Shown here in pieces: positions 33,784 to 42,241 of a stretch of DNA of 64,000 nucleotides. Both the position numbers and the translations under genes were made by a program. The notes beneath the pieces were generated by a model. The model saw only the letters and a list, made by a program, of their open reading frames with translations, was not told where the DNA came from and ran no database searches. The DNA is taken from positions 124,001 to 188,000 of the forward strand of contig CAYTOA010000001.1 in the NCBI GenBank assembly GCA_964439265.1, in the 5' to 3' direction. This DNA comes from JAGVPT01 sp964439265 (GTDB lineage: Bacteria > Bacteroidota > Ignavibacteria > UBA10030 > UBA8401). Every line of letters starts with the position of its first letter. Position 1 is the first letter of the stretch.

Positions 33784-34266
33784 TCATTTTCTCGGCAAAG
33801 GAATTGAATCGGGGATGCCCATAAGAGGGAAATCTTTTCTCAATGGGAAGTATTCAAACTCTTCGGGCATATACATTCTGCGAAGGTCGCTGTTTCCGTC
33901 AAAGACGATGCCGAACATATCGTACGCCTCCCGCTCCGGCCAGGCGGCACCCGGCCAAACCGACGTCACGCTCGGCACATGAATGTCCGATTCGTCCGTA
34001 AAGATCTTGAGACGAAGGCGTTGTCTGTTCTTCAAAGAATAGAGATTATAGATGACCTCAAATCTGTTCTCGGGCGTGTATGCGTCGGCGCCGCAGAGAT
34101 CGCTCAGATAGTCGAACTTGCACTCCTCATCATCTCGAAGGAAGGCACAAACAGCGACGATATCTTCCCTCTTTATATAGAGGGTTGTTTCGTCTCGAAA
34201 TTCTTTGACGTCGATGAGACTGGAAAGAAATCTCGATCTTATCTTCTCTGCAACGGGTATCGGCAT
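33784..34266 (-). CDS. nuoC: NADH-quinone oxidoreductase subunit C
   Basis: The 160-residue 30-kDa subunit is normal for a stand-alone NuoC and not fused to NuoD. Signature stretches are FDYLSDLCGAD, WPEREAYDMFGI and FPLRKDFPLMG. The frame is open for another 61 codons upstream, but those codons run through a word-repeat island and look unlike protein, so the start is set at the ATG opening MPIPVAEKIRS. Its ribosome binding site is weak, so the exact start is open. Confidence 0.9.
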   Translation of the reverse strand: MPIPVAEKIRSRFLSSLIDVKEFRDETTLYIKREDIVAVCAFLRDDEECKFDYLSDLCGADAYTPENRFEVIYNLYSLKNRQRLRLKIFTDESDIHVPSVTSVWPGAAWPEREAYDMFGIVFDGNSDLRRMYMPEEFEYFPLRKDFPLMGIPDSIPLPRK

Positions 34267-34289
34267 ACCACCATGTGTGGATTGAGTTG

Positions 34290-34395
34290 TGACAATACGG
34301 AGATCAGGATGCTGGGGACTGGAGACTGGAGGCAGAGTCCATTTGTGTACAATTGGAGCATCATTCTGTTTCCAGTGTCCGGTCTCCTGTATCCC
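34290..34395. repeat. Word-iterated island between nuoB and nuoC
   Basis: GGGGACTGGAGACTGGAG on the left faces TTTCCAGTGTCCGGTCTCC on the right, an imperfect hairpin made from the word GGAGACTGGA. It explains an artificial N-terminal extension of nuoC. Confidence 0.6.
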
Positions 34396-34402
34396 GATTC
34401 TC

Positions 34403-34933
34403 TTAAACACTGATCTGCAATAGCTGCTGTTCCCGGCGTTCTTCAGCAACGGTCATCGGAGTGCTTCTGCTCTCGCCTCGTCCGATTTTTTCCTGAATCA
34501 TCATGATCGCGTTCAGCAGATTGTCCGGACGCGGCGGACAGCCGGCGACGTAGACGTCGACCGGTACAAACTGGTCGATGCCCTGGACGACGGAGTATGT
34601 TCGGTACATTCCCCCCGTTGAAGTGCAAACTCCCATTGCGATGACCCATTTTGGATCGGGCATCTGGTCGTAAATTTTCCTTACCACTTTTGCCATTTTG
34701 TACGTCGTCGTTCCGGCGACGATCAGCAGGTCGCATTGGCGCGGAGAGAAGCGCATAACCTCCGACCCGAACCGGGATGCATCGAATCGTGGATCGACCA
34801 ACGCCATCATCTCGATTCCGCAGCAGGATATGCCGAGAGGCATTGGCCATACAGAATTCTTTCTGCACCAGTTGATCGCGGCATCAATCTTCGTGGTAAT
34901 AAGACTGTCGCCCAATGCATGTTCTAATCCCAT
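34403..34933 (-). CDS. nuoB: NADH-quinone oxidoreductase subunit B
   Basis: The 176-residue subunit holds cluster N2 next to the quinone site. Ligands are C37 and C38 (GISCCGIEM), C103 (GVCTSTGGMY) and C132 (AGCPPRPD). The ATG overlaps the nuoA end by 10 bases, which is the usual tight coupling; codons further upstream belong to nuoA in another frame. The 136-base gap to nuoC holds a repeat island. Confidence 0.96.
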   Translation of the reverse strand: MGLEHALGDSLITTKIDAAINWCRKNSVWPMPLGISCCGIEMMALVDPRFDASRFGSEVMRFSPRQCDLLIVAGTTTYKMAKVVRKIYDQMPDPKWVIAMGVCTSTGGMYRTYSVVQGIDQFVPVDVYVAGCPPRPDNLLNAIMMIQEKIGRGESRSTPMTVAEERREQQLLQISV

Positions 34934-35280
34934 TTCAGGGCACCCTTCCTCAAAATATAGAAATATCCTACCAAGAGCGTAGCAATAAATATGACCATTT
35001 CTATATATCCAAACAATCCAAGCGCTCGAAAGTTCACCGCCCACGGATATAGGAAGATGACTTCGATATCAAAAAGGATAAAGAGAACAGCGACCATATA
35101 ATATTTTACTGAAAAGCGTTCGCGCGCAGAGCGCACGGGCTCCATTCCGCTTTCGTACGTCGAGGTCTTCTCATCGTTCGGCCTATGCGGTCCGAGCCAC
35201 TGGTGTAATTTCAAAAGCACGATGCCGAGCAGCAGCCCGACGGCGAGCATTAATATAACAGGTATGTACGATCTCATCAT
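34924..35280 (-). CDS. nuoA: NADH-quinone oxidoreductase subunit A
   Basis: The 118-residue membrane subunit has three transmembrane helices. YESGMEPVRSARERFSVKYY is the conserved cytoplasmic loop, followed by FILFDIEVIFLYPWA. The start is set at the first of two adjacent ATGs because the promoter just upstream would begin the transcript after the earlier candidate ATG (35310), and because 118 residues is the usual NuoA size. First gene of the nuoABCDEF operon. Confidence 0.94.
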   Translation of the reverse strand: MMRSYIPVILMLAVGLLLGIVLLKLHQWLGPHRPNDEKTSTYESGMEPVRSARERFSVKYYMVAVLFILFDIEVIFLYPWAVNFRALGLFGYIEMVIFIATLLVGYFYILRKGALKWD

Positions 35281-35314
35281 GGGAGGAATGGCATCTGTAT
35301 TCCGATTCATATCA

Positions 35315-35343
35315 AAATTATCAAAAAAATGAGCGAAAGTCAA
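35315..35343 (-). promoter_or_regulatory. Candidate sigma-70 promoter of the nuo operon
   Basis: TTGACT-N17-TAATTT with expected transcript start near 35308, giving a leader of about 30 bases before nuoA. Confidence 0.6.
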
Positions 35344-35739
35344 TGAGTGCTTTTTTCATGGTGAGTCGTCTATGCGAACGGGTGTGGTTCTCGAGCTCTC
35401 GTGCAGCGTGTCTGCCAGGTGTTTTCATTTATAATTTTTGTGTGAAGATCATGAAGAAACGAAACGGCGGACGCTTTGTCTTTGTCAGCATCCTCTATCG
35501 CAAATGTCGAGTTGATGAATTGAAATGGAGCGCAGGAGAGGACGGGAGGAATTTCCAATATTATCTTATGATGATCTTTTCGTAAAATATGCCTCTCACC
35601 TATATTCGTGAATTTTTATTTTAAACTCGTATCGTCATTGCCATAACGGCAATAAGTGGAAGCGGTCAATCCAGAGGAGGCGGCCGCATTATGATGTCAA
35701 GGTGTATTTTTTTGATCAATTTTTTTTCTCATTTTTTAC
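35344..35739. other. Intergenic stretch between nuoA and nrdJ promoters
   Basis: About 400 bases with no gene I can support. Short open frames exist on both strands but lack family motifs and ribosome binding sites. AT-rich runs (TTTTTTTGATCAATTTTTTT) lie just before the nrdJ promoter. Confidence 0.5.
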
Positions 35740-35768
35740 TTGACTTGTATTCCTTAACCGGCTATATT
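35740..35768 (+). promoter_or_regulatory. Sigma-70 promoter of nrdJ
   Basis: TTGACT-N17-TATATT, the clearest promoter in the window. Expected transcript start near 35775, leaving about 220 bases of untranslated leader. Confidence 0.75.
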
Positions 35769-35774
35769 CACAAC

Positions 35775-35996
35775 CAGTTAGCTATTGATTTCCCCCCGGC
35801 TATTGTTCATCCGAAAATAAGCTAGTTCATGATCCTGAGTTGCCGTTGAAATCGACGGCGGGGAGTTAATTTATTGGGCGGTAGGTGAGGGGTATCGGCC
35901 TCGTTTGGTTTTACGACAGGGGGGCTTACAGCGGTTTTTCCAAGAGACGCAAATCACCTTACATCGTTATTATTAAGCTAGGAGAGGAAGTTAGAA
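35775..35996 (+). promoter_or_regulatory. Long, probably structured 5' leader of nrdJ
   Basis: About 220 bases lie between the promoter and the nrdJ ATG without a convincing ORF. Local stems are visible: GCCGTTGAAATCGACGGC (35842 onward) is a short hairpin, GAGG pairs with CCTC near 35890, and TCGT-N8-ACGA lies near 35905. The ribosome binding site AGGAGAGGAAG is strong. No cobalamin-riboswitch B12 box was seen. It may be a regulatory RNA controlling the reductase. Confidence 0.45.
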
Positions 35997-38732
35997 ATGA
36001 CAGAAAAAGAAACGACTGTCGCCGAGAAGAGGGGAAGTGCACGCACAGCGAATGTTGCAGCTACGAGCGGACTTACCATCCGGCGTTATTTTACAAAGCC
36101 GGGAGTCCATCCGTTTGATGATATCGAATGGGACTTGCGAACGGCGGTCATTTCTAATGAGAAGGGGGAAAAGATCTTTGAACAAAAGAACGTAGAGATC
36201 CCGAAGTCGTGGTCGATGACAGCAACGAACGTCGTGGTATCAAAGTACTTCCACGGCTTGATCGGATCGCCTGAAAGGGAATCGAGCGTCCGACAACTCG
36301 TTGACCGCGTCGCTAAAGCGGCTGCTGCATGGGGACGCAAAGGAAACTACTTCAAATCCGAAAATGATGCCGAGATTTTTTACCAGGAATTGTCGTTTCT
36401 TCTTGTGAACCAGTACATGGCGTTCAACAGCCCGGTGTGGTTCAACGTGGGAGTGGAGGAGCATCCGCAGTGTTCGGCCTGTTTCATAAATTCAGTACAG
36501 GACACGATGGACTCTATTCTTGAACTTGCGCGCACCGAAGGACGGCTGTTTAAATTCGGATCGGGAACCGGTTCAAACCTCTCGACTCTGCGCTCTTCGC
36601 GCGAACATCTCTCCGGCGGCGGCACAGCGTCGGGCCCGGTTTCCTTTATGAAGGGATTTGATGCATTCGCGGGCGTCATTAAGTCAGGAGGAAAAACGCG
36701 CCGCGCAGCGAAGATGGTGATCTTGAACGCAGACCATCCGGACGTCGTTGATTTCATCAACTGTAAAGCAGAAGAAGAAAAAAAGGCATGGGCGTTGATC
36801 GAAGCCGGATATGACGGAGGGTTCAACGTGCCGGGAGGCGCGTATGATACCATCTCATACCAGAATGCCAACCATTCTGTTCGCGTTACCGATGAGTTTA
36901 TGAAGGCGGCGCTTGAGGACAAAGAGTGGACAACAAAAGCAGTACGCGGCGGCAGGGTGATGGACACTTACCGTGCCCGGGACCTGTTGCGCCAGATGGC
37001 GGAAGCCGCATGGCTCTGCGGCGATCCGGGAATGCAGTACGATACGACGGTCAACAATTGGCACACCTCGTCGTCGACGGCCCGCATCAACTCGTCGAAC
37101 CCGTGCAGCGAGTACATGTACCTCGATGATTCTGCCTGCAATCTCGCCTCTCTCAATCTTATGAAATTCAGAAGCGACAAGGGTGAGTTCGATATCGAAT
37201 CGTTCAAGCACGCGGTCGACATCACTATTACGGCCCAGGAAATTTTCGTCGGCAACGCAAGCTACCCGACGCCCGCGATCGAAAGGAACAGCCACGATTT
37301 TCGTCCGCTCGGGCTCGGATACGCGAATCTCGGCGCTTTGCTGATGGCTCGTGGCCTTGCGTACGACAGCGATGCCGGCCGCGAATATGCCGCCGCCGTT
37401 ACGTCGCTCATGTGCGGTGAAGCGTATAAGCAATCGGCGCTCATTGCAAAAGAGATCGGCGCATTTAAGGGCTTTTCCGTGAACCGCGAGCCGATGTTGG
37501 GTGTGATGGTCAAGCACAGTCTGTTCGCAGATAAGATCAGCGACAACTATGTTCCGAATGAATTGCTTTCGGCGTCGCAAGCAGTGTGGAAAGATGCCAT
37601 CACGATCGGCAAAGAATACGGATTCCGCAACGGTCAGGCGACGGTGCTCGCTCCGACGGGAACGATCGGTTTCATGATGGACTGTGATACGACCGGAGTC
37701 GAGCCCGATATCGCACTCGTAAAATACAAGAAATTGGTCGGCGGCGGATTAATGAAAATCGTCAACCAGACAGTTCCGGAAGCGCTAAGAAAACTGGGTT
37801 ATGACAGCGAGCAGATCGAGCACATCATCAAGTTCATTGAAAAGAATGATACGATCGAAGGCGCACCGTATTTGAAAGATGATCATCTTTCGGTGTTTGA
37901 TTGCGCATTCAAGCCGGCGAAGGGCGAACGCTCTATTCAGTACATGGGACACATAAAGATGATGTCGGCGGTTCAGCCCTTCTTGTCGGGCGCGATCTCC
38001 AAGACCGTCAATATGCCGAATGAAGTGACGCCGGACGAAATTATGCAGGCCTATATCGAGGCATGGAAGCTGGGACTGAAGTCGATCGCAGTGTACCGCG
38101 ACGGCTGCAAGCGCACACAGCCGCTGAGTACTTCCCTCGAAAAGAGCGAGAAGCCGAAGGTCCGTCCTGCACGCCGCCGGCTCCCCGATGAACGACAGGC
38201 CATTACGCACAAGTTCAGCATCGCGGGACATGAGGGGTACATTACCGTCGGCCTGTACGAAGATGAGACTCCGGGTGAAGTGTTTATCACGATGTCGAAA
38301 GAGGGATCCACCATCTCGGGCATCATGGATGCGCTGGCAACTTCGGTCTCGCTTGCGTTGCAGTACGGCGTTCCGCTGAAGGTTCTGACGGACAAGTTCA
38401 CACATATGCGATTCGAACCATCGGGCTTTACGAACAACAAGGATATCCCCATCGCAAAGTCGATCTGCGATTATATCTTCCGCTGGCTCGCGATGAAATT
38501 CCTGCCGAAAGAAGAGCAGCCGTCAACGAACGTCGTCGCAGAAACAAAGCAGCTGGAAAAAACCGATGCGAAGCTCGAGTTGAGGCGGGCCTCGGCGATC
38601 GAGTCGAACGAGAAGGTTATTTTCCAGACCCAGGCTGATGCTCCTCCGTGCTCTGAATGCGGCAGCATCATGATTCGTTCTGGAAGCTGCTATAAGTGTC
38701 TGCAGTGCGGTTCGACAAGCGGATGCTCATAA
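35997..38732 (+). CDS. nrdJ: Adenosylcobalamin-dependent ribonucleotide reductase (class II)
   Basis: The 911-residue enzyme makes deoxyribonucleotides using B12, independent of oxygen. The catalytic barrel shows FNSPVWFNVG, FGSGTGSNLSTLRSS, SSNPCSEYMYLDDSACNLAS and ATVLAPTGTIGFMMDCDT. The C-terminal part has a TSCPD-like domain (DETPGEVFITMSKEGS) and ends in a zinc-ribbon (CSECGSI...CYKCLQCG). It is preceded by a strong ribosome binding site and long leader and followed by a terminator, so it is a single-gene transcript. Confidence 0.97.
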   Translation: MTEKETTVAEKRGSARTANVAATSGLTIRRYFTKPGVHPFDDIEWDLRTAVISNEKGEKIFEQKNVEIPKSWSMTATNVVVSKYFHGLIGSPERESSVRQLVDRVAKAAAAWGRKGNYFKSENDAEIFYQELSFLLVNQYMAFNSPVWFNVGVEEHPQCSACFINSVQDTMDSILELARTEGRLFKFGSGTGSNLSTLRSSREHLSGGGTASGPVSFMKGFDAFAGVIKSGGKTRRAAKMVILNADHPDVVDFINCKAEEEKKAWALIEAGYDGGFNVPGGAYDTISYQNANHSVRVTDEFMKAALEDKEWTTKAVRGGRVMDTYRARDLLRQMAEAAWLCGDPGMQYDTTVNNWHTSSSTARINSSNPCSEYMYLDDSACNLASLNLMKFRSDKGEFDIESFKHAVDITITAQEIFVGNASYPTPAIERNSHDFRPLGLGYANLGALLMARGLAYDSDAGREYAAAVTSLMCGEAYKQSALIAKEIGAFKGFSVNREPMLGVMVKHSLFADKISDNYVPNELLSASQAVWKDAITIGKEYGFRNGQATVLAPTGTIGFMMDCDTTGVEPDIALVKYKKLVGGGLMKIVNQTVPEALRKLGYDSEQIEHIIKFIEKNDTIEGAPYLKDDHLSVFDCAFKPAKGERSIQYMGHIKMMSAVQPFLSGAISKTVNMPNEVTPDEIMQAYIEAWKLGLKSIAVYRDGCKRTQPLSTSLEKSEKPKVRPARRRLPDERQAITHKFSIAGHEGYITVGLYEDETPGEVFITMSKEGSTISGIMDALATSVSLALQYGVPLKVLTDKFTHMRFEPSGFTNNKDIPIAKSICDYIFRWLAMKFLPKEEQPSTNVVAETKQLEKTDAKLELRRASAIESNEKVIFQTQADAPPCSECGSIMIRSGSCYKCLQCGSTSGCS

Positions 38733-38762
38733 CAATCATCAACGAACAATGATCAATGACCG

Positions 38763-38793
38763 AGCGCCGATGAATGTTCATCGGCGCTTTTCA
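38763..38793 (+). terminator. Rho-independent terminator of nrdJ
   Basis: AGCGCCGATGAA and TTCATCGGCGCT form a perfect stem with a tiny loop, followed by TTTTCATT, 30 bases after the nrdJ stop. Confidence 0.9.
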
Positions 38794-38808
38794 TTGTATC
38801 CCTTCCCC

Positions 38809-38837
38809 TTGAAACTCATTCATTTTTTTTGCATAAT
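38809..38837 (+). promoter_or_regulatory. Candidate promoter of the his operon
   Basis: TTGAAA-N17-CATAAT, with transcript start expected near 38844, immediately before a strong hairpin. Confidence 0.6.
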
Positions 38838-38844
38838 ATCTCAT

Positions 38845-38874
38845 GGACGTTCTTATGAACGTCCTTATTTTTTC
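38845..38874 (+). terminator. Terminator-like hairpin at the start of the his transcript
   Basis: GGACGTTC-TTAT-GAACGTCC followed by TTATTTTTT sits directly downstream of the his promoter and 18 bases before hisB. It has the form of an intrinsic terminator but lies at the 5' end of the transcript, so it may act as an attenuator or as a 5' protective stem. No histidine-rich leader peptide is present. Confidence 0.65.
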
Positions 38875-38891
38875 CTCTAAGAATAAAAACT

Positions 38892-39476
38892 ATGCAGACC
38901 GCGACTGTTCAGCGAAAAACAAAAGAGACCGACATCTCCGTTGTCCTGCGGCTCGACGGAACCGGAAAATATTCCGTCTCGACCGGCATCGGTTTTCTCG
39001 ACCACATGCTGGAGCTGTTTGCCCGGCACGGAATGTTTGACATCCAACTGAAGTGCAAAGGAGATCTGCGCGTTGACGACCATCATACGACGGAAGACGT
39101 CGCCATAGCCCTCGGGCAGGCGTTCGGCAAGGCCTTGAAAGAAAGAGCGGGGATCGCCCGCTACGGCTCAGCATACGTGCCGATGGATGAATCTCTTGCA
39201 CGGTGCGTCGTCGACCTTGGCGGCCGTTCCGCGCTGGTCTTCAAGGCCGAGTTCAACCGAAAGAGCGTTGGCGACCTGTCGACCGAGATGATCAAACACT
39301 TCTTCCTTTCCTTTGCGGAGAACATTAAGGCGAATATCCATGTTGAACTTCTATACGGCTCGAACACGCACCATAAGATAGAGGCGATGTTCAAAGCATT
39401 GGCCAGGGCTCTGCGCATTGCATGCGAGAAAGATGCAAGAGTGAAAGGCGTGCTGTCGACGAAAGGAAAACTCTAG
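38892..39476 (+). CDS. hisB: Imidazoleglycerol-phosphate dehydratase
   Basis: The 194-residue enzyme is single-function, without the HisN-type phosphatase of enterobacteria. It carries out step six of histidine synthesis using manganese. Metal ligands lie in GFLDHMLELFARHG, DDHHTTEDVAIALG and SNTHHKIEAMFKAL. First gene of hisB-hisH-hisA-hisF-hisI; hisG, hisD and hisC are not in the window. Confidence 0.97.
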   Translation: MQTATVQRKTKETDISVVLRLDGTGKYSVSTGIGFLDHMLELFARHGMFDIQLKCKGDLRVDDHHTTEDVAIALGQAFGKALKERAGIARYGSAYVPMDESLARCVVDLGGRSALVFKAEFNRKSVGDLSTEMIKHFFLSFAENIKANIHVELLYGSNTHHKIEAMFKALARALRIACEKDARVKGVLSTKGKL

Positions 39477-39478
39477 AA

Positions 39479-39556
39479 AAGTTAAAAATTAAAAGTGAAA
39501 AGTTAAAAGCTTGTACGAAGCAATTTTTAACTTTGAATTTTAAACTTTTAACTTTT
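39479..39556. repeat. Word-iterated hairpin between hisB and hisH
   Basis: AAAAGTTAAAAATTAAAAGT and GAAAAGTTAAAAGC face TTTTTAACTTTGAATTTTAA and ACTTTTAACTTTTT. The arms are built from repeats of the word AAAAGTTAAAA, and the loop is about 15 bases. Confidence 0.8.
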
Positions 39557-39561
39557 TTGCT

Positions 39562-40158
39562 ATGATTGGAATAATCGACTACAAACTTAACAACCTGCGT
39601 TCCGTGCAGAAGGCGTTCGAGAAGGTTGGAACATCCGCGTTCATTTCGAGCGACGCGAAAGAGCTCTCACGCGCCGAAAAACTTGTGCTGCCCGGGGTTG
39701 GAGCTTTCGGAAAAGCGATGGAGAACATCAGGGCGCTCGGACTGGAAGAATTTATCCGCAGCAGCGCAAAGGAGGGCAAGCCGCTCATCGGAATATGCCT
39801 TGGAATGCAGCTTCTTTTCACGCGGAGCTCTGAGAACGGATTGCACGACGGACTGAATTTGATTGCGGGAGATGTAACGCTGTTTCCGGACAGCGTGAAA
39901 GTTCCGCACATCGGATGGAACCAGATAGAAATCCAGCATGAATCAAAAATTCTGAAATCGGTCGTCGATAAAAGTTTCGTCTACTTTGTCCACTCGTACT
40001 ACGCACAACCGCAGGAGCAGGTAACATTGACGACAACCGAGTACGGCTTTCATTTTACCTCCATTGTTCAGAAGGACGATATTTTCGGCATCCAATTTCA
40101 TCCTGAAAAAAGCCAGGTAGCCGGTCTTCAAATATTGAAAAACTTTTCCGAATTATAG
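39562..40158 (+). CDS. hisH: Imidazole glycerol phosphate synthase, glutaminase subunit
   Basis: This 198-residue class I amidotransferase supplies ammonia from glutamine to HisF. The triad is the cysteine in GICLGMQLL, and histidine and glutamate in QFHPEKSQ. VLPGVGAFG is the family start of the active-site region. Upstream is a hairpin island; hisA follows after 5 bases. Confidence 0.97.
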   Translation: MIGIIDYKLNNLRSVQKAFEKVGTSAFISSDAKELSRAEKLVLPGVGAFGKAMENIRALGLEEFIRSSAKEGKPLIGICLGMQLLFTRSSENGLHDGLNLIAGDVTLFPDSVKVPHIGWNQIEIQHESKILKSVVDKSFVYFVHSYYAQPQEQVTLTTTEYGFHFTSIVQKDDIFGIQFHPEKSQVAGLQILKNFSEL

Positions 40159-40163
40159 GCGCC

Positions 40164-40928
40164 ATGATCCTTATTCTTCCCGCCATCGACATCAAAGATG
40201 GAAAATGTGTCCGGCTTGTGCAGGGGGAACCGGGGACGGAAAAGATCTACTCCGACGACCCGGCGAAGATGGCGATCCTTTGGCGGGGCGAAAATGCAAA
40301 GACTCTCCACGTTGTCGACCTCGACGGGGCGTTCGAAGGGCATTTGAAAAATCTTGGAGCGATTCAGAAAATAGTTGACGCCGTCGATATCCCGGTACAG
40401 CTGGGAGGGGGGATTCGAAGGTATGAAGAGATTCAGCAATTGTTTGAGGCCGGGGTCTACCGCGTTGTTTTGGGAACAGCAGCGATCGAAGACCCTGAAC
40501 TTGTGCGGCGCGTTATCGGAGATTTTGGGCCGCGGAAGGTCGCAGTGGGTATCGATGCGAAGAACGGTGTCGTGATGACGAAGGGCTGGCAGCATGATTC
40601 CGGCGTCGATGCGATTTCACTTGCGTTGAAGATGAAAGAACTTGGCGTTTGCCGGATAGTGTATACGGACATTATGCGCGATGGAATGCTGACCGGTCCG
40701 AATTTCGAGGCCATTAAAGAAATAGCGGTGAAGACGGGACTCAAGATCACGGCATCGGGGGGCGTCTCCGGTTTCAAGGACCTGATCAGATTACAGGAAC
40801 TTGAAAAATTCGGCATCGATTCAGTCATCGTCGGAAAGGCGCTGTACGAAAACAAGTTTCCCTGCCAGGCGCTCTGGCGTTTGAACGAAAAGGTGCTCGA
40901 CGACCTGGGTCCGACAAGAAGAATCTAG
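40164..40928 (+). CDS. hisA: ProFAR isomerase
   Basis: This 254-residue (beta-alpha)8 barrel isomerises ProFAR to PRFAR. Catalytic aspartates are seen in LPAIDIKDGKCVRL (D9) and YTDIMRDGMLTG. Half-barrel phosphate sites are LGGGIRRYE and SGGVSGFKDL. It starts 5 bases after hisH. A long hairpin island separates it from hisF. Confidence 0.96.
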   Translation: MILILPAIDIKDGKCVRLVQGEPGTEKIYSDDPAKMAILWRGENAKTLHVVDLDGAFEGHLKNLGAIQKIVDAVDIPVQLGGGIRRYEEIQQLFEAGVYRVVLGTAAIEDPELVRRVIGDFGPRKVAVGIDAKNGVVMTKGWQHDSGVDAISLALKMKELGVCRIVYTDIMRDGMLTGPNFEAIKEIAVKTGLKITASGGVSGFKDLIRLQELEKFGIDSVIVGKALYENKFPCQALWRLNEKVLDDLGPTRRI

Positions 40929-40932
40929 ACAA

Positions 40933-41044
40933 TAAACAATGAACAATGATCAGTGAACAGTAAAATATAATGCGAGACCGGCTTGTGAACTAAACCCCTA
41001 AAACCTCTTTATGATAATTGATCATTGCTCATTGTTCATTGAAG
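40933..41044. repeat. Word-iterated hairpin between hisA and hisF
   Basis: CAATGAACAATGATCAGTG (left) pairs with ATTGCTCATTGTTCATTG (right) over at least 13 perfect bases; the words TGATCA and GAACAATG are iterated. The loop of about 60 bases holds no ORF. Confidence 0.75.
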
Positions 41045-41047
41045 AAA

Positions 41048-41809
41048 ATGCTCGCTAAACGAATCATACCGTGTTTGGATGTCGACAAAGGACGCGTTGT
41101 CAAAGGCGTCAACTTTGTCGGTCTGATCGATGCAGGCGACCCGGTCGCGCAAGCGAAGTTCTACGATGGCGAAGGAGCCGACGAGCTTGTCTTCCTCGAC
41201 ATTTCTGCTTCCTCCGACAACCGCGCGACGATGCTCGACGTGGTGCGCCGGACGGCGGAAGAAGTGTTCATTCCGTTCACGATCGGCGGCGGAATCCGGA
41301 CTGCTGACGACATGCGTGAAATTCTTCGCAGCGGTGCAGATAAGATCAGTGTCAATACTGCCGCGGTGAAGAATCCTCTCCTTATTGCCGACGGCGCCGA
41401 GCGGTTCGGAGTCCAGTGCATCGTCGTTGCGATCGATGCAAAACGGACGGCGCTGAAAAATAGCTGGAAGGTTTTTATCAACGGCGGACGGACAGAGACA
41501 GATCTCGACGCCGTCGAGTGGGCGCAAAAAGTGGAATCGCTCGGCGCCGGAGAAATTCTGCTCACGAGCATGGATCGTGACGGCACGAAAGACGGCTACG
41601 ATATCGAGCTGCTCCGGGCCGTGACGTCGAGCGTTAGAATTCCCGTGATCGCAAGCGGCGGCGCGGGAACTCTCGAGCATCTGCTTGCTGCATTCAATGA
41701 TGGGAAAGCCGATGCCGTTCTTGCTGCATCGATTTTTCATTTCCGGGAGTATGCGATCCGAGACGCGAAAAAATATTTGTTGTCCAAGAATATCTTGATG
41801 CGGAACTAA
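41048..41809 (+). CDS. hisF: Imidazole glycerol phosphate synthase, cyclase subunit
   Basis: The 253-residue barrel joins PRFAR and ammonia, giving IGP and AICAR; AICAR feeds back into the purine pathway at PurH. Catalytic aspartates are D11 (IIPCLDVDKGRVVKG) and the one in LTSMDRDGTKDGYD. The ATG is the start; the ten codons before it lie in the hairpin arm. hisI follows after 39 bases. Confidence 0.97.
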   Translation: MLAKRIIPCLDVDKGRVVKGVNFVGLIDAGDPVAQAKFYDGEGADELVFLDISASSDNRATMLDVVRRTAEEVFIPFTIGGGIRTADDMREILRSGADKISVNTAAVKNPLLIADGAERFGVQCIVVAIDAKRTALKNSWKVFINGGRTETDLDAVEWAQKVESLGAGEILLTSMDRDGTKDGYDIELLRAVTSSVRIPVIASGGAGTLEHLLAAFNDGKADAVLAASIFHFREYAIRDAKKYLLSKNILMRN

Positions 41810-41848
41810 TGGGGATCACTGAAACGGCGCGGAAGCGCGGAGAAGACG

Positions 41849-42238
41849 ATGAATATATCAGAGCAACTAAAATTTGACGCCGACGGGCTTATCCCTGCGA
41901 TCGCGCAGGAAGAAACGACGGGCGAGATTCTCATGATGGCGTGGATGAACAGGGAAAGCCTGAAAACGACGATTGAGACCAAACGCGCGACGTACTGGAG
42001 CCGTTCGCGGAAAAAATTTTGGATGAAAGGTGAGGAATCGGGAAATATCCAAGAGATACAGTCTATCCATGTGGATTGCGACGGAGACGTCGTCCTGTTG
42101 AAAGTCAAACAGATCGGCGGAGCGGCGTGCCATACGGGACACCGAACGTGTTTCTACCGGGAGATCGTTGACGGCGGCCGGAATTTTCAGGAATCCAAGG
42201 ATATCGTTTTTGATCCAAACACCGTCTACGGAAAATAA
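41849..42238 (+). CDS. hisI: Phosphoribosyl-AMP cyclohydrolase
   Basis: This 129-residue single-domain zinc enzyme performs step three of histidine synthesis. Metal and zinc ligands are in HVDCDGD and GAACHTGHRTCFYR; LMMAWMNRESL and TYWSRSRKKFWMKGEESGN are family motifs. No HisE domain is fused, so phosphoribosyl-ATP pyrophosphatase must be encoded elsewhere. GCGGAGAAG precedes the ATG. The next gene starts 3 bases after the stop. Confidence 0.97.
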   Translation: MNISEQLKFDADGLIPAIAQEETTGEILMMAWMNRESLKTTIETKRATYWSRSRKKFWMKGEESGNIQEIQSIHVDCDGDVVLLKVKQIGGAACHTGHRTCFYREIVDGGRNFQESKDIVFDPNTVYGK

Positions 42239-42241
42239 AAC

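Noticed and set aside
34267..34449. N-terminal extension of nuoC by 61 codons
   Set aside because: The extra codons run through a word-repeat hairpin and overlap the nuoB end; the shorter protein has the normal NuoC length.
35343..35585. 80-codon plus-strand frame between nuoA and nrdJ
   Set aside because: No family motif, starts with GTC/ATG without a ribosome binding site, overlaps the nuo promoter, and the composition does not look coding.
35775..35996. Cobalamin riboswitch before the B12-dependent reductase
   Set aside because: No B12 box or GCCACTG-like conserved core could be found; reported only as a leader of unknown type.
38843..39040. Histidine leader peptide before hisB
   Set aside because: The small frame through the hairpin has no run of histidine codons and continues deep into hisB in another frame.
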